From RZZS01 sp964498755 (GTDB lineage Bacteria; Pseudomonadota; Alphaproteobacteria; Micavibrionales; Micavibrionaceae): DNA of 23,539 bases. Positions within the stretch are counted from its first letter, which is position 1; each line of letters starts with the position of its first letter. The stretch is from contig CAZCIB010000038.1 in NCBI GenBank assembly GCA_964498755.1, positions 1 through 23,539 of the forward strand. Reading direction: 5' to 3'. Under the pieces are notes generated by a model, which had not been told where the DNA came from, made no database searches, and saw only the letters and a list, made by a program, of their open reading frames with translations. Shown in pieces: positions 16,272 through 23,539 of the stretch. The translations under genes were made by a program, and so were the position numbers.

Positions 16272-17213
16272 ATGGACACTGACATGATGATCGTCGTTGG
16301 CAGCGCCCTGGCCGCCGCATTGTCGTTTATTGCCTTTGCGTTGCCCTTTCTCAACCGCTCCGAAAAAAAAGAGCGGTATCGCTCGATTATCGAGAAAAAG
16401 CGAAAAGAGTTATTTGAAGCGACAAAAGAAGGACAAGGCAAGAAGATCGCTTCCGATACCATGTCTGGCAAGGACTCGATGGCGTCCTTTTACAAGGTGC
16501 AGCAGCTTGCCGGAGAACTGGGAGAAAAAGTCAGGGACAACATGCTTCAGGCAGGGATCAGGGATCCTGCGGCCCCTCTCAAGTTTATGATAGCGCGTGC
16601 GGTTTTGCCTGTGGTCTTTGGATTTGTCGCCTTGTTTTTCCTTTCCGCCAGCGACAAGGAAATCGGCAGCGCCATGATTCTTTTGATTGTTTTCGTCGCC
16701 GCAGCTGCCGGTTATGGCCTGCCGGGCGTGCTGCTCAAAAACCAGATCATGAAGCGTCAACAGGAAATCGGTTACGCTTTTCCAGACGCGCTCGACATGA
16801 TGCTGATCTGTGTACAAGGCGGGATTGGGCTGGAGCAAACGGTTCATAAAATCGCCGAAGAAATTTCGGAACATTCGCCGATGCTGGCCGAAGAACTTGG
16901 GATCCTTAGCGCGGAAATGAGCATGCTGAACGACCGCCGGGCCGCATTGCAGGACTTTGCGCGGCGCGTTGGCAGCGGCGCGGGCCGAACATTCGCAACA
17001 GCCATGATCCAGGCCGAGCAATACGGAACAAGCGTTTCACAGGCTATGAAAGTTATGGCCGACGAATTGCGCGACATCCGCATGCAGGAGGCCGAGCGCA
17101 AGGCCATGGCTTTGCCGCCAAAGCTAACGGTGCCGATGATCGCATTCTTCCTGCCGGCCCTCTTTATCGTTATTTTGGGACCAGTGGGAATTGAAGTTTC
17201 CGATCTGAAGTAA
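16272..17213 (+). CDS. tadC: Pilus assembly inner-membrane platform protein TadC (CpaH)
   Basis: This 313-residue second GspF-type platform subunit has an N-terminal helix (about 5-26), a basic cytoplasmic stretch (EKKRKELFEATKEGQGKK), and hydrophobic pairs at about 109-157. The T2SSF domain contains GYAFPDALDMMLICVQGGIGLEQTV, and QAEQYGTSVSQAMKVMADELRD precedes the family-typical KAMALPPKLTVPMIAFFLPALF. The ATG has AGGAG at 16261-16265. It is the last plus-strand gene of the pilus locus. The stop is 14 bp from the convergent tadD-like stop, and no terminator hairpin was found in that gap. Confidence 0.95.
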   Translation: MDTDMMIVVGSALAAALSFIAFALPFLNRSEKKERYRSIIEKKRKELFEATKEGQGKKIASDTMSGKDSMASFYKVQQLAGELGEKVRDNMLQAGIRDPAAPLKFMIARAVLPVVFGFVALFFLSASDKEIGSAMILLIVFVAAAAGYGLPGVLLKNQIMKRQQEIGYAFPDALDMMLICVQGGIGLEQTVHKIAEEISEHSPMLAEELGILSAEMSMLNDRRAALQDFARRVGSGAGRTFATAMIQAEQYGTSVSQAMKVMADELRDIRMQEAERKAMALPPKLTVPMIAFFLPALFIVILGPVGIEVSDLK

Positions 17214-17227
17214 TCCGGATTGTTGTC

Positions 17228-18040
17228 CTAGCTTTCGCGCTCGGGCTTCTTCGGCGGCAGGACCATCTTTTCCGGGGCGACTTCCGCCGCATTTCCGGGA
17301 CGATTGGGGCGCACCGAGCTTTGCAGAGCCTTTACGATACGCATGTTCCGCTCGATTTCAGGTCTGTGCGGCGCCGCGGCGGCGGCGCGGTTCAGTATCT
17401 CAACGGCTTCGTCCAGAAGGCCCTGAGACGCAAGATTGAGCGCAAGATTGTTCATAATGGGCGTCGGGTCGCCTTCCCAGTTATCAAGGCCGCGTCTGAA
17501 GGCGACTTCCGCCTGCTGGTGGTGGCCCATGGCGTCCAGAGCTATCCCCAGAACGTGAAACGCGTGGTAGTTATCGGGATTGGATAAAATGGCCTTGCGC
17601 GCAAAATCTTCCGCTTCCTCGTAGTGTCCCATGCCGAGATTAACGGCGGCGTATTCTGACACGATCATCGACGGCGCGTCTTCTTCCCCGGCCAGAGGCG
17701 CGAGAATAATCAAGGCGCGGTTCAGGTAATCGGATTCTCTGAGGGCGCGGGCGTAGCGAATTACGGTTTCCGGGTCCGCGCTGTTGCTCTTGTAAGCTCT
17801 TTCCAGAGAAGCGAGGTTGGCCCTCGACTGTCCTTTTTCCGCGCCATCTTCGGCTGCGCGCGCCAGGGCCGCGTCTATTTTCTGCGCGCGGGTCAGTTTT
17901 CGCGCATCCTGTATATCGGCGCCCGCATTGTCATAGGCGGTTCTCGTCGTGACCGGCTGGCAGGCGCCAAGCGACAATCCCACAATGCCGGTAAGAAGCG
18001 CGGGAAAAGAAACGGTTAATAAGCGGTTGTTCTTGTTCAC
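17228..18040 (-). CDS. tadD: TadD-like TPR lipoprotein of the pilus locus
   Basis: This 270-residue protein has a lipoprotein signal peptide ending GLSLGAC (Cys27 would be lipidated). Several tetratricopeptide-like helical pairs follow at about 78-230. Clear ones are YEEAEDFARKAILSNPDNYHAFHVLG, HHQQAEVAFRRGLDNWEGDP and LLDEAVEILNRAAAAAPHRPE. TadD lipoproteins act as pilotins or assembly factors for the secretin. The C-terminus is Pro/Lys-rich and polar. It lies on the opposite strand to the rest of the pilus genes, 14 bp downstream of the secretin-N-domain gene, with which it likely forms a two-gene operon. The TadD assignment rests on TPRs, the lipobox and context. Confidence 0.85.
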   Translation of the reverse strand: MNKNNRLLTVSFPALLTGIVGLSLGACQPVTTRTAYDNAGADIQDARKLTRAQKIDAALARAAEDGAEKGQSRANLASLERAYKSNSADPETVIRYARALRESDYLNRALIILAPLAGEEDAPSMIVSEYAAVNLGMGHYEEAEDFARKAILSNPDNYHAFHVLGIALDAMGHHQQAEVAFRRGLDNWEGDPTPIMNNLALNLASQGLLDEAVEILNRAAAAAPHRPEIERNMRIVKALQSSVRPNRPGNAAEVAPEKMVLPPKKPERES

Positions 18041-18054
18041 GTCTGATCTCCAGC

Positions 18055-18624
18055 CTAGTTGTTTCCGGTTAGCGCATTTTCGGCTTCTGTGGCGTCCACC
18101 GTCCCTCCGCCTTCTTGCTGACCGCCATCGCCTTCTTCTTCCGAAACGGCGATTTCATGGCACATGTCTTCGCAATAATAGACGCGGGTGGGGCGGCAAT
18201 CCCCGACATCCGTCTCCGCTGGCGAGGCGACGCCTGCGCAGTTCCGGCGTACGCGCAAGTAACGCTCTTTCGGGCTGGCGACGATAACATGGCGCTGCAT
18301 AATGACCTTGCCGTCTTTATCAAGCACGGTAAAATGCGTTGCGCCCGGCTGTTGCGGCACAACGACCAGCAGACGGTTGTTTTCCGTCAAAACTGAGGCG
18401 TGCGACGGATTTCCGACAATGACTGCGGCTGCGTCCTGATCCAGACGGATGAGCTCCGACTTGTCCGGCGTCAGCTTGATCGGCGGGTCCGTAATGTGAT
18501 CAGCGGAAATTTTGTGGGTTGAGGCGTTCGTTTCTTCACTGGCTTGCGCGAGCGTTTGATCAGCCGCAAACAGCAGGGCGCAGGAAAAACACAGACATCT
18601 CAAAATAAACGAAATCTTTTTCAT
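18055..18624 (-). CDS. Free-standing pilus-assembly N-terminal domain protein with Cys-rich tail
   Basis: This 189-residue exported protein has a signal peptide at about 1-26, ending LAQ. The domain at 55-117 (ELIRLDQDAAAVIVGNPSHA, LLVVVPQQPGATHFTVLDKDG) is the same type as the N-terminal domain of the CpaC secretin (T2SS/T3SS pilus N-domain). A tail carries four cysteines at 129, 143, 151 and 155 (RNC, DCRP, YCEDMC), likely disulfide-forming in the periplasm, and then an acidic Gly-rich end. It is encoded upstream of the tadD-like gene. A partner or cap of the secretin is a reasonable inference. On its strand a TATACT element lies about 45 bases upstream, but no good -35 or Shine-Dalgarno was found. 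Confidence 0.82.
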   Translation of the reverse strand: MKKISFILRCLCFSCALLFAADQTLAQASEETNASTHKISADHITDPPIKLTPDKSELIRLDQDAAAVIVGNPSHASVLTENNRLLVVVPQQPGATHFTVLDKDGKVIMQRHVIVASPKERYLRVRRNCAGVASPAETDVGDCRPTRVYYCEDMCHEIAVSEEEGDGGQQEGGGTVDATEAENALTGNN

Positions 18625-18745
18625 GGCGGGGCAAGGGGATTGTTACAAGGCGTGTATCTATCAACGTAGTATACAGGCCATAATTCCAAAGATCACCCTT
18701 TTTTTATTCGAGAGGTTTTATTCAGAGTAAAAGCATAAAGGCAGC

Positions 18746-21463
18746 CTAAGCCGCCTTTTTCTTCTCCAGCGGCAATCTCACGAGCAGCAGCCCCTGATTG
18801 TCGTGATCGTGCGTCACCTCAAAGCCCAGCTCGCGGCACATCGAGAGCATGTCCTCGTTCTCGGCCAGCACGTTGCCCCAGATTTCCTGCAGGCCCTCGG
18901 CCTTGCCGTACTCGATGATTTTCTGCATCAGGATCCAGCCCAGCCCCTTGTTCTTCATGTCCGAGCGCACGATGATGCCGTATTCCGCGCGGGTCAGGTT
19001 CGGGTCGGCGGAAAGCCTTGAGATGCCGAGCAATTCCCCGCTTGCTTCGTCTATGGCGACAAACGCCATGGCGCGGGCGTAGTCGATCTGGGTGAGCCTT
19101 GCGATAAACTCGCGCGGCAGTTTTTTGATCGGCTTGAACAGGCGCATGCGCTGGTCTTCCGGATCGGTCTTGTCCGTGAAGACGTCGTAAAGCTCTTCGT
19201 CTTCGGGCCGGATCGGGCGGATGGTAACGTTGATCCCGCTCTTGAGCTCTTCCTGGCTTTGCCAGTGTTTCGGATAGGGCCGTACGGCAAAGCGCGGGTT
19301 CAGGCCGTCCGTTTCCGTTGGCGCTTCTTTTACGACAACGCGCGCATCCAGCGAGAGAACGCCGTGCTCGTCCGCGAGCAGCGGGTTGATGTCGAGCTCG
19401 TAAATCTCCGGCAACTCCGCAATCATGTGCGAGATACGGACAAGCGTTAGGGCGATGGCGTCTATATCCGCCCGGGGAATATCGCGGTAGCCTTTTAGCA
19501 GTTCATAGATGCGCGTCTTTTGCATCTGGTCTTTTGCCAGCTGCAGATCAAGCGGCGGCAGCGCGACGGCGCTGTCTTTCATAACTTCTACTGCTGTTCC
19601 GCCAGCGCCGAACATAATGACGGGGCCGAAAGTGACGTCTTCTGACACGCCGATTATCAGTTCCTGCGCGTTCGGGCGGTTGATCATCGGCTGGACCGTG
19701 ACGCCGTCAATGCGGGCGTCCGGGCATTTTTCAGCCACCAGTTCCAGCATTTTCGCGGTTTCCTCGCGCACGGCTTCCGCGCTTCCAATATTAAGCTTGA
19801 CGCCGCCGACGTCGGATTTGTGAGAGATATCCTTGGACAGGATTTTGATAACGAATGTTTCAAAGCCTTCCCCTGCAATCCTCTGCGCGGCTTCAAAGGC
19901 CTCATCCGGCGTTGCCGCCTCGTAAGTTGGCACGATCGGGATGCCGTAGGAGGACAGCAGCTGCTTGGCCTCGGATTCCGTCAGCACGTCGCGCTTTTCT
20001 TTCAGCACTGGCGCAATAATTTCCCGGCCCCGGTCGGCGTCCGTTTTGAAGTCGGCGGGCAGGGCGGGCGGGCAGCGCATAAGGATATTCTGCGCCTTCA
20101 CATGCCCTGAGAGATAGCTGTAGCCGAGAATAGCGTCCGCGGGGGTCTCGTATGCGGGAATGCCCGCCTGTGTCAGGAGCTTGCGCGCGTCTCTCGCCGT
20201 GGCGTCGCCGAGCCAGTTGGCGAGAACAACCTTCTGCTCTTTGCCTTCTTCCTGTTTGCGGTACTTCTTGACGGCGCGAATCGTGGCCTTTGCCGCCTCG
20301 CGCCCGGAGATAAGAGCCGTCGGGCAGTTGATCACAAGAACGGCGTCGATTTCATCGTCTTCCAGAACAGCCGCCACCGAGCGTTCGTAGCGCTCGGGCG
20401 GCGCGTCGCCCAAAATATCCACCGGATTGTCGAAGGCGCAGGCCTCGGGCAAGAAGGTCTGGAGATGTTCAACAGTTTTCGGACTGACGCTCGAGAGCGT
20501 GCCATTTTCGTCCATCAGGCGGTCAACGGCCAGAACGCCGGCCCCGCCGCCATTGGTGACGATGCACAGGCGATCGCCCTGGATCGGTTTCTGGCGGCTC
20601 AGGACTTCGGCGGCGTCGAAAAGTTTTTCCAGTTCCGTAACGCGCAGAATCCCTGCGCGCTCGAACGCCGCGCTATAAACGTTATCCGCGCCGGCAAGAG
20701 CGCCCGTATGCGATGCGGCGGCGGCTGCGCCCGCTTCATGGCGGCCGGACTTAATGACCACGATCGGCTTGATGCGCGCGGCGGCCCGCGCGGCGGACAT
20801 GAAATTGCGCGCGTTTGTGATCTGCTCGATATACATCAAAATCGCGCTCGTATTGGGGTCGGAGGCGATATAGTCCAGCATGTCGGCGGTATCGACGTCG
20901 GACATGTCGCCCATCGATACCATGTACGAAAAGCCGATATTGCGCCCTTCGGCCCAGTCGAGAATAGATGTCAGGATCGCGCCGGACTGAGACAGGAAAG
21001 CCAGTTCGCCGGGCGTTGGCTGCATATGCGCGAACGTCGCGTTCAGCCCGATGCCGGGCGCCATCAGCCCCAGACAATTAGGGCCGACGATGCGCAGGTT
21101 GTATTTTTCGACGCATTTCAGGACGCGGTTATGAATCTCCTCATCCTGCCGCACGCCTGCGGTGATGATCGTGCAGGCGCGCGTTCCGGCCTCCGCCAGC
21201 TCTTCCACCGTCTCGGCTACCGAAGGAAGCGGCGTTGCGATGACGGCGAGGTCAGGGGCGACGGGCAGGTCCCTGACGGAGCGGTAGCACTTATGCCCTC
21301 CGATCTCGTCGTATTTCGGGTTAACCAGCCAGACCGGGCCTTCGAAGCCGCCCTCCATCAAGTTCGTTCTTAACGTGTCCCCGACCGAGCCCTGCCGCGC
21401 GCTCGCGCCGAACAGGGCAACGGAACGCGGCGAAAACATTTTATCTAAATTAAGAATCGACAT
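18746..21463 (-). CDS. Pat-type bifunctional ADP-forming acyl-CoA synthetase / GNAT protein acetyltransferase
   Basis: This 905-residue protein has the domain order of the Salmonella Pat / E. coli PatZ family. A CoA-binding domain (about 9-130, with VALFGASARQGSVG and VGPNCLGL) is followed by a succinyl-CoA-synthetase-like domain (about 150-460) with ASHTGALAG. Next come an ATP-grasp domain (about 484-712, with ISHKSDVGGVKLNIG and ELIIGVSEDVTFGPVIMFG) and a C-terminal GNAT domain (746-897) with the acetyl-CoA loop RSDMKNKGLGWILM. Pat acetylates lysines of enzymes such as acetyl-CoA synthetase. Here the synthetase-domain His (H252) is present, so real ADP-forming ligase activity is possible. 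The ATG has GAGGGG upstream. It is separated from the pilus genes by 121 bp and has no evident tie to them. Confidence 0.93.
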   Translation of the reverse strand: MSILNLDKMFSPRSVALFGASARQGSVGDTLRTNLMEGGFEGPVWLVNPKYDEIGGHKCYRSVRDLPVAPDLAVIATPLPSVAETVEELAEAGTRACTIITAGVRQDEEIHNRVLKCVEKYNLRIVGPNCLGLMAPGIGLNATFAHMQPTPGELAFLSQSGAILTSILDWAEGRNIGFSYMVSMGDMSDVDTADMLDYIASDPNTSAILMYIEQITNARNFMSAARAAARIKPIVVIKSGRHEAGAAAAASHTGALAGADNVYSAAFERAGILRVTELEKLFDAAEVLSRQKPIQGDRLCIVTNGGGAGVLAVDRLMDENGTLSSVSPKTVEHLQTFLPEACAFDNPVDILGDAPPERYERSVAAVLEDDEIDAVLVINCPTALISGREAAKATIRAVKKYRKQEEGKEQKVVLANWLGDATARDARKLLTQAGIPAYETPADAILGYSYLSGHVKAQNILMRCPPALPADFKTDADRGREIIAPVLKEKRDVLTESEAKQLLSSYGIPIVPTYEAATPDEAFEAAQRIAGEGFETFVIKILSKDISHKSDVGGVKLNIGSAEAVREETAKMLELVAEKCPDARIDGVTVQPMINRPNAQELIIGVSEDVTFGPVIMFGAGGTAVEVMKDSAVALPPLDLQLAKDQMQKTRIYELLKGYRDIPRADIDAIALTLVRISHMIAELPEIYELDINPLLADEHGVLSLDARVVVKEAPTETDGLNPRFAVRPYPKHWQSQEELKSGINVTIRPIRPEDEELYDVFTDKTDPEDQRMRLFKPIKKLPREFIARLTQIDYARAMAFVAIDEASGELLGISRLSADPNLTRAEYGIIVRSDMKNKGLGWILMQKIIEYGKAEGLQEIWGNVLAENEDMLSMCRELGFEVTHDHDNQGLLLVRLPLEKKKAA

Positions 21464-21511
21464 GACTTGATTACCCCTCTTTCCCCGGTATGCATTGCGA
21501 GTCTTGCCGGT

Positions 21512-21540
21512 ATTTTAGTCCTGTGAGAGCTGTTTGGGAA
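21512..21540 (-). promoter_or_regulatory. Possible promoter of the Pat-type gene
   Basis: On the minus strand TTCCCA (21535-21540, 4 of 6) is 17 bp from TAAAAT (21512-21517, 5 of 6). The leader to the ATG at 21463 would be about 40 bases. This is a pattern match only. The rest of 21464-21591 shows nothing. Confidence 0.33.
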
Positions 21541-21591
21541 TAGGAGATAAACGGATTGTTTGCGCGTGCGCGTAAATACGAAGATACGGCT

Positions 21592-22280
21592 TCAGCTGTT
21601 TGAATGCGGGTTTTTCTCAAAAACCGTCAACTGTTTGCGCAGAAAGATAAAATAAAGCAGCGTGAAGTAATAAAAATACAACTCCTGAACTTCGCTGGTG
21701 CGAATAAACAGATCCCAGTGGCCCAAATCCATTGCCGTTATGACGCGTTCGTAAATCCGCGGGAAAATGGCCAGCAGCGCCGTGATGAATAATGCGCTGT
21801 CCGGCAGTATCGGTTTCAATTTTTCCGGCAGGGCTTGCGGTCTGAACCGGCGGAGCAGCGGCACGACAACGCCGCCGATGAAAATGCCGACTTCCTGCAG
21901 CAGTCTCGGTTTCTGGTCCAGCCAGCTCGAGATATTGTGCAGGTTGGTTTCCTGTTGATCGTTAATGGCCTGCCAGTAGGCCGGGGTGTTCCAGTTAAAG
22001 TAATGCTGGCCGTAACTGATCTCTTCCAGACAAACGTACAAGGCGCCCAGCATTCCGGCGACGAGCCAAGCCTTGATCCATAACGGATACGACAGATCGC
22101 GCCGAATTACGAGGTTTCCGGCGACAAAAAAAGCCAGCAGCAGCAAAATGGCCTGAACATTCTCGACCAGACCCAGTTCACTGTCCGTCAGCCCCGGAAG
22201 AAATCGGGAACGCGTCTGTCGAAAACAAGCAAAAACAGGAAGGCTGTTAATGGCAGCGCGGTAGCATATAAAATTTTCAT
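21592..22280 (-). pseudogene. Conserved multi-pass membrane protein gene with a 1-base frameshift
   Basis: The reading frame beginning at ATG 22280 encodes a membrane-helix start (MKILYATALPLTAFLFLLVF) but stops after DFFRG. The following frame continues without a start as LTDSELGLVENVQAILLLLAFF and runs to the stop at 21592. Adding one base to the CCCC run at 22192-22195 (GGGG on the coding strand) joins them as DFFRGLTDSELG and gives a 229-residue protein. The downstream part has the recognisable block CLEEISYGQHYFNWNTPAYWQ...ETNLHNISSWL, typical of a conserved hypothetical inner-membrane family with an EEISxGQ motif, and several more helices. The function of that family is unknown to me. 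A real mutation, slippage-based switching or a sequencing error all fit. If the second frame is used alone, a TTG at 22146 would be the start. Confidence 0.7.
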
Positions 22281-22432
22281 CGTGGAATAATAACCATCTG
22301 TTTAAAAAAGTTTAGCGTTTTTAGAAACCGGAAATTTTATAATTACAGGGAAGGGTTTTTTGTTTCCGTTCGTATGTTTAATAAAGCAAAGAGAATGCTT
22401 CATTTTTTTGTTCAACATCCAGGAGGCTAAAG
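22281..22432. other. Divergent intergenic region, AT-rich
   Basis: These 152 bp separate the frameshifted membrane gene from the heptad-repeat gene. A consensus TATAAT lies at 22338-22343 on the plus strand, but no acceptable -35 stands 16-18 bp upstream, so a promoter call is weak. AGGAGG at 22421-22426 is a perfect ribosome site for the repeat gene. No CtrA-type full box is present. Confidence 0.4.
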
Positions 22433-22951
22433 ATGAAAACTTTTTATGCGTCTTTGTTTATTTTCGCTATGGCTGTGGCGTTGCCGGCTGAGGTTCGGGC
22501 GCAGGATTCGGCGGTGAACGCCCTTCCGGGGATTGGTCCCGACCGGCGAGAGGATATTCGTGACCGGATCGAAAACCGCCGCGACAGGCGCGAGGATATC
22601 CGTGACCGTCGCGAAGACCGCCGCGACAGAAGGGAAGACGTTCGCGACCGGCGCGAGGACAGAAGGGACGCCCGCGAAGATGTCCGCGACGCCCGCCACG
22701 ACGGCGGACGCAGGGACCGGATTGAGGATCGCCTAGACCGGCGGGAAGACCGCTGGGACGTACGGGAAGATCGCCGTGACGGGCGTGAGGATATTCGCGA
22801 CCGGCGCGAGGATCGTTACGATCGCGCAGAAAACCGCCGCGACCGGACAGAGAACCGCTATGACCGCCGGGAAAACCGCATGGACAGGCGCACAGGCCCG
22901 TCGCGCGACTCGCAAAATCGCGCAAGCGGACGCAGAGGTTATAACAGGTAG
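22433..22951 (+). CDS. Secreted Asp/Arg/Glu heptad-repeat protein, unknown function
   Basis: This 172-residue protein has a signal peptide (1-23, ending VRA before QDS), a short linker, then 16 consecutive copies of a 7-residue unit with consensus D-R-R-E-D-x-R (residues 37-150). Position 7 is almost always Arg, while position 6 is the most variable (I, V, R, L, W, Y, M all occur at 6 or 7). One unit (86-94) has two extra residues. The tail is Ser/Arg/Gly-rich. The regular alternation of acidic and basic residues suggests a long, solvent-exposed helix held by salt bridges. The start is fixed by a perfect AGGAGG six bases upstream. It is probably periplasmic or extracellular. Similar Asp/Arg-repeat hypothetical proteins exist in other bacteria, but I know no function. 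It stands alone between its own leader and a terminator. Confidence 0.85.
   Translation: MKTFYASLFIFAMAVALPAEVRAQDSAVNALPGIGPDRREDIRDRIENRRDRREDIRDRREDRRDRREDVRDRREDRRDAREDVRDARHDGGRRDRIEDRLDRREDRWDVREDRRDGREDIRDRREDRYDRAENRRDRTENRYDRRENRMDRRTGPSRDSQNRASGRRGYNR
22541..22882 (+). repeat. In-frame tandem 21-bp repeat array, 16 units
   Basis: This DNA encodes the heptads of the secreted repeat protein. Units are diverged at the DNA level (GACCGGCGAGAGGATATTCGT, GACAGGCGCGAGGATATCCGT and similar), with synonymous differences in many copies, so the protein pattern is better conserved than the DNA. One unit is 6 bp longer (22688-22714). Confidence 0.85.
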
Positions 22952-22974
22952 TTTTTATCCTCTCTTTAAATTTT

Positions 22975-23005
22975 AAAAAGCGCCGCTAACTATGAGGCGC
23001 TTTTT
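22975..23005. terminator. Terminator after the heptad-repeat gene, overlapping the end of the convergent gene
   Basis: AAAAAGCGCC (22975-22984) pairs with GGCGCTTTTT (22996-23005) around an 11-base loop, with T-runs on both sides (8 T at 23001-23008). It can serve plus-strand transcription from the repeat gene and minus-strand transcription from the convergent small gene, whose TAG (22986-22988) lies in the loop. Confidence 0.82.
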
Positions 23006-23405
23006 TTTGCGGGATTGAAAGGCGGTTGCCTGTAAAGTTGTGAAGGCTTTTGCCAGCGGAGAGTTCAGGGATAAGGGCGGAAAGTTTTGAAAATAGTCTG
23101 CCTTCGCCGGCGACCGCAAGATGTTCGCCTTTTGCTATCGCTTCAAGCGCGTGACGTCCGCTCTCCCGGGTCGCAAGGCTGGCGCTCGATATGTAGGGCA
23201 AATCAGCTTCACCATATCTGAAATCATCGTTATGCTTCTGGTCCTGATTTGTCGCTGAAGCCGCGCCGTTTCGCAACTTGCGCTCCAGTGTTTTTCTCTC
23301 CTGTTTTAATTGTTCGATTTCCAGCAGCTTTGTAAACCGGAAATTCGCCCGCCGCAGCTGGGTTTCGAGTTCTGAAGGCATATGCTCAAGCTTTTTTTTA
23401 TACAT
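22986..23405 (-). CDS. Small hypothetical protein
   Basis: This is a 139-residue open frame with no recognised domain. The N-terminal 50 residues are charged and helical (LEIEQLKQERKTLERKLRNG, possibly coiled coil). The rest is a mixed Ala/Ser/Leu stretch (GRHALEAIAKGEHLAVAGEG). No signal peptide or membrane helix is seen. ATG 23405 has no ribosome site. ATG 23381 (Met9) is an alternative, also poorly supported. The codon use looks like that of neighbouring genes, and the frame ends exactly in the shared terminator, which favours a real gene. It may also be a remnant. Confidence 0.5.
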   Translation of the reverse strand: MYKKKLEHMPSELETQLRRANFRFTKLLEIEQLKQERKTLERKLRNGAASATNQDQKHNDDFRYGEADLPYISSASLATRESGRHALEAIAKGEHLAVAGEGRLFSKLSALIPELSAGKSLHNFTGNRLSIPQKKAPHS

Positions 23406-23539
23406 CGAACGGATGTCTTTCTATTCAGCGTCTCCGAAGATAACGGGAACGAGGTGAAGGCGCTCTATCTCCTCCCCATCGGTTTTAGGGCGCCTCTAAA
23501 AACAGCATAAAGTATCGATATCTGAAGCAAGGATGCCGT
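23406..23539. other. Terminal 134 bp without a recognised gene
   Basis: I see no convincing coding frame, RNA gene or promoter. A loose hairpin AGGCGC/GCGCCT with a loop of about 26 bases is present near 23458-23496. Confidence 0.3.

Noticed and set aside
22302..22316. Possible third CtrA box (TTAA-N6-TTAG) before the repeat gene
   Set aside because: The spacing is wrong and the second half-site is imperfect.
22541..22882. Regular short repeats resembling a CRISPR array
   Set aside because: The period is 21 bp with no spacers, the units are diverged, and the frame is open throughout behind a signal peptide.

Overview
The window reads as chromosomal DNA of an alphaproteobacterium. The reasons are a hisZ-purA pair, a Caulobacter-type Flp/Tad pilus locus in the order flp-cpaA-cpaB-cpaC-cpaD-cpaE-cpaF-tadB-tadC, and two exact CtrA-type boxes (TTAA-N7-TTAA) in front of the two pilin-carrying units. 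The genus cannot be fixed from the sequence alone. All coordinates and residue numbers were counted by hand, and no database search was run.

Layout. 1-2400: the 3' part of hisZ, an 80-bp palindromic repeat, and purA. 2401-5184: a two-gene unit of unknown function, a tail-anchored pseudokinase followed 2 bp later by a small membrane protein. 5198-7998: a minor-pilin unit (tadE, a second tadE/tadF-like gene, a von Willebrand TadG-like gene) closed by a 17-bp perfect terminator stem. 8000-17213: the flp pilin gene with its own promoter and terminator, then prepilin peptidase, RcpC/CpaB, secretin, CpaD lipoprotein, CpaE/TadZ, CpaF ATPase, TadB and TadC. 17228-18624 (minus strand): a TadD-like TPR lipoprotein and a free-standing secretin-N-terminal-domain protein, convergent with tadC. 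18746-21463 (minus): a 905-residue Pat-type fusion of an ADP-forming acyl-CoA synthetase and a GNAT acetyltransferase. 21592-22280 (minus): a membrane-protein gene broken by one missing G. 22433-22951: a secreted protein made of 16 Asp/Arg/Glu heptads. 22986-23405 (minus): a small hypothetical gene.

How the genes work together: roughly 5.2-18.6 kb encodes a nearly complete Tad pilus. It has the major and minor pilins, the peptidase that processes them, the inner-membrane platform (TadB/TadC), the motor (CpaF), the localiser (CpaE), the outer-membrane secretin with CpaB, CpaD and TadD, and a vWA TadG. The CtrA-type boxes suggest that pilin supply is tied to the cell cycle, as for pilA of Caulobacter.

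The parts least explained by known families are the pseudokinase/membrane-protein pair just upstream of the pilus genes, the separate minus-strand CpaC-N-domain protein with four cysteines, and the Asp/Arg heptad-repeat secreted protein. These are the best candidates for something undescribed. No RNA genes, transposases, CRISPR arrays or phage genes were seen.
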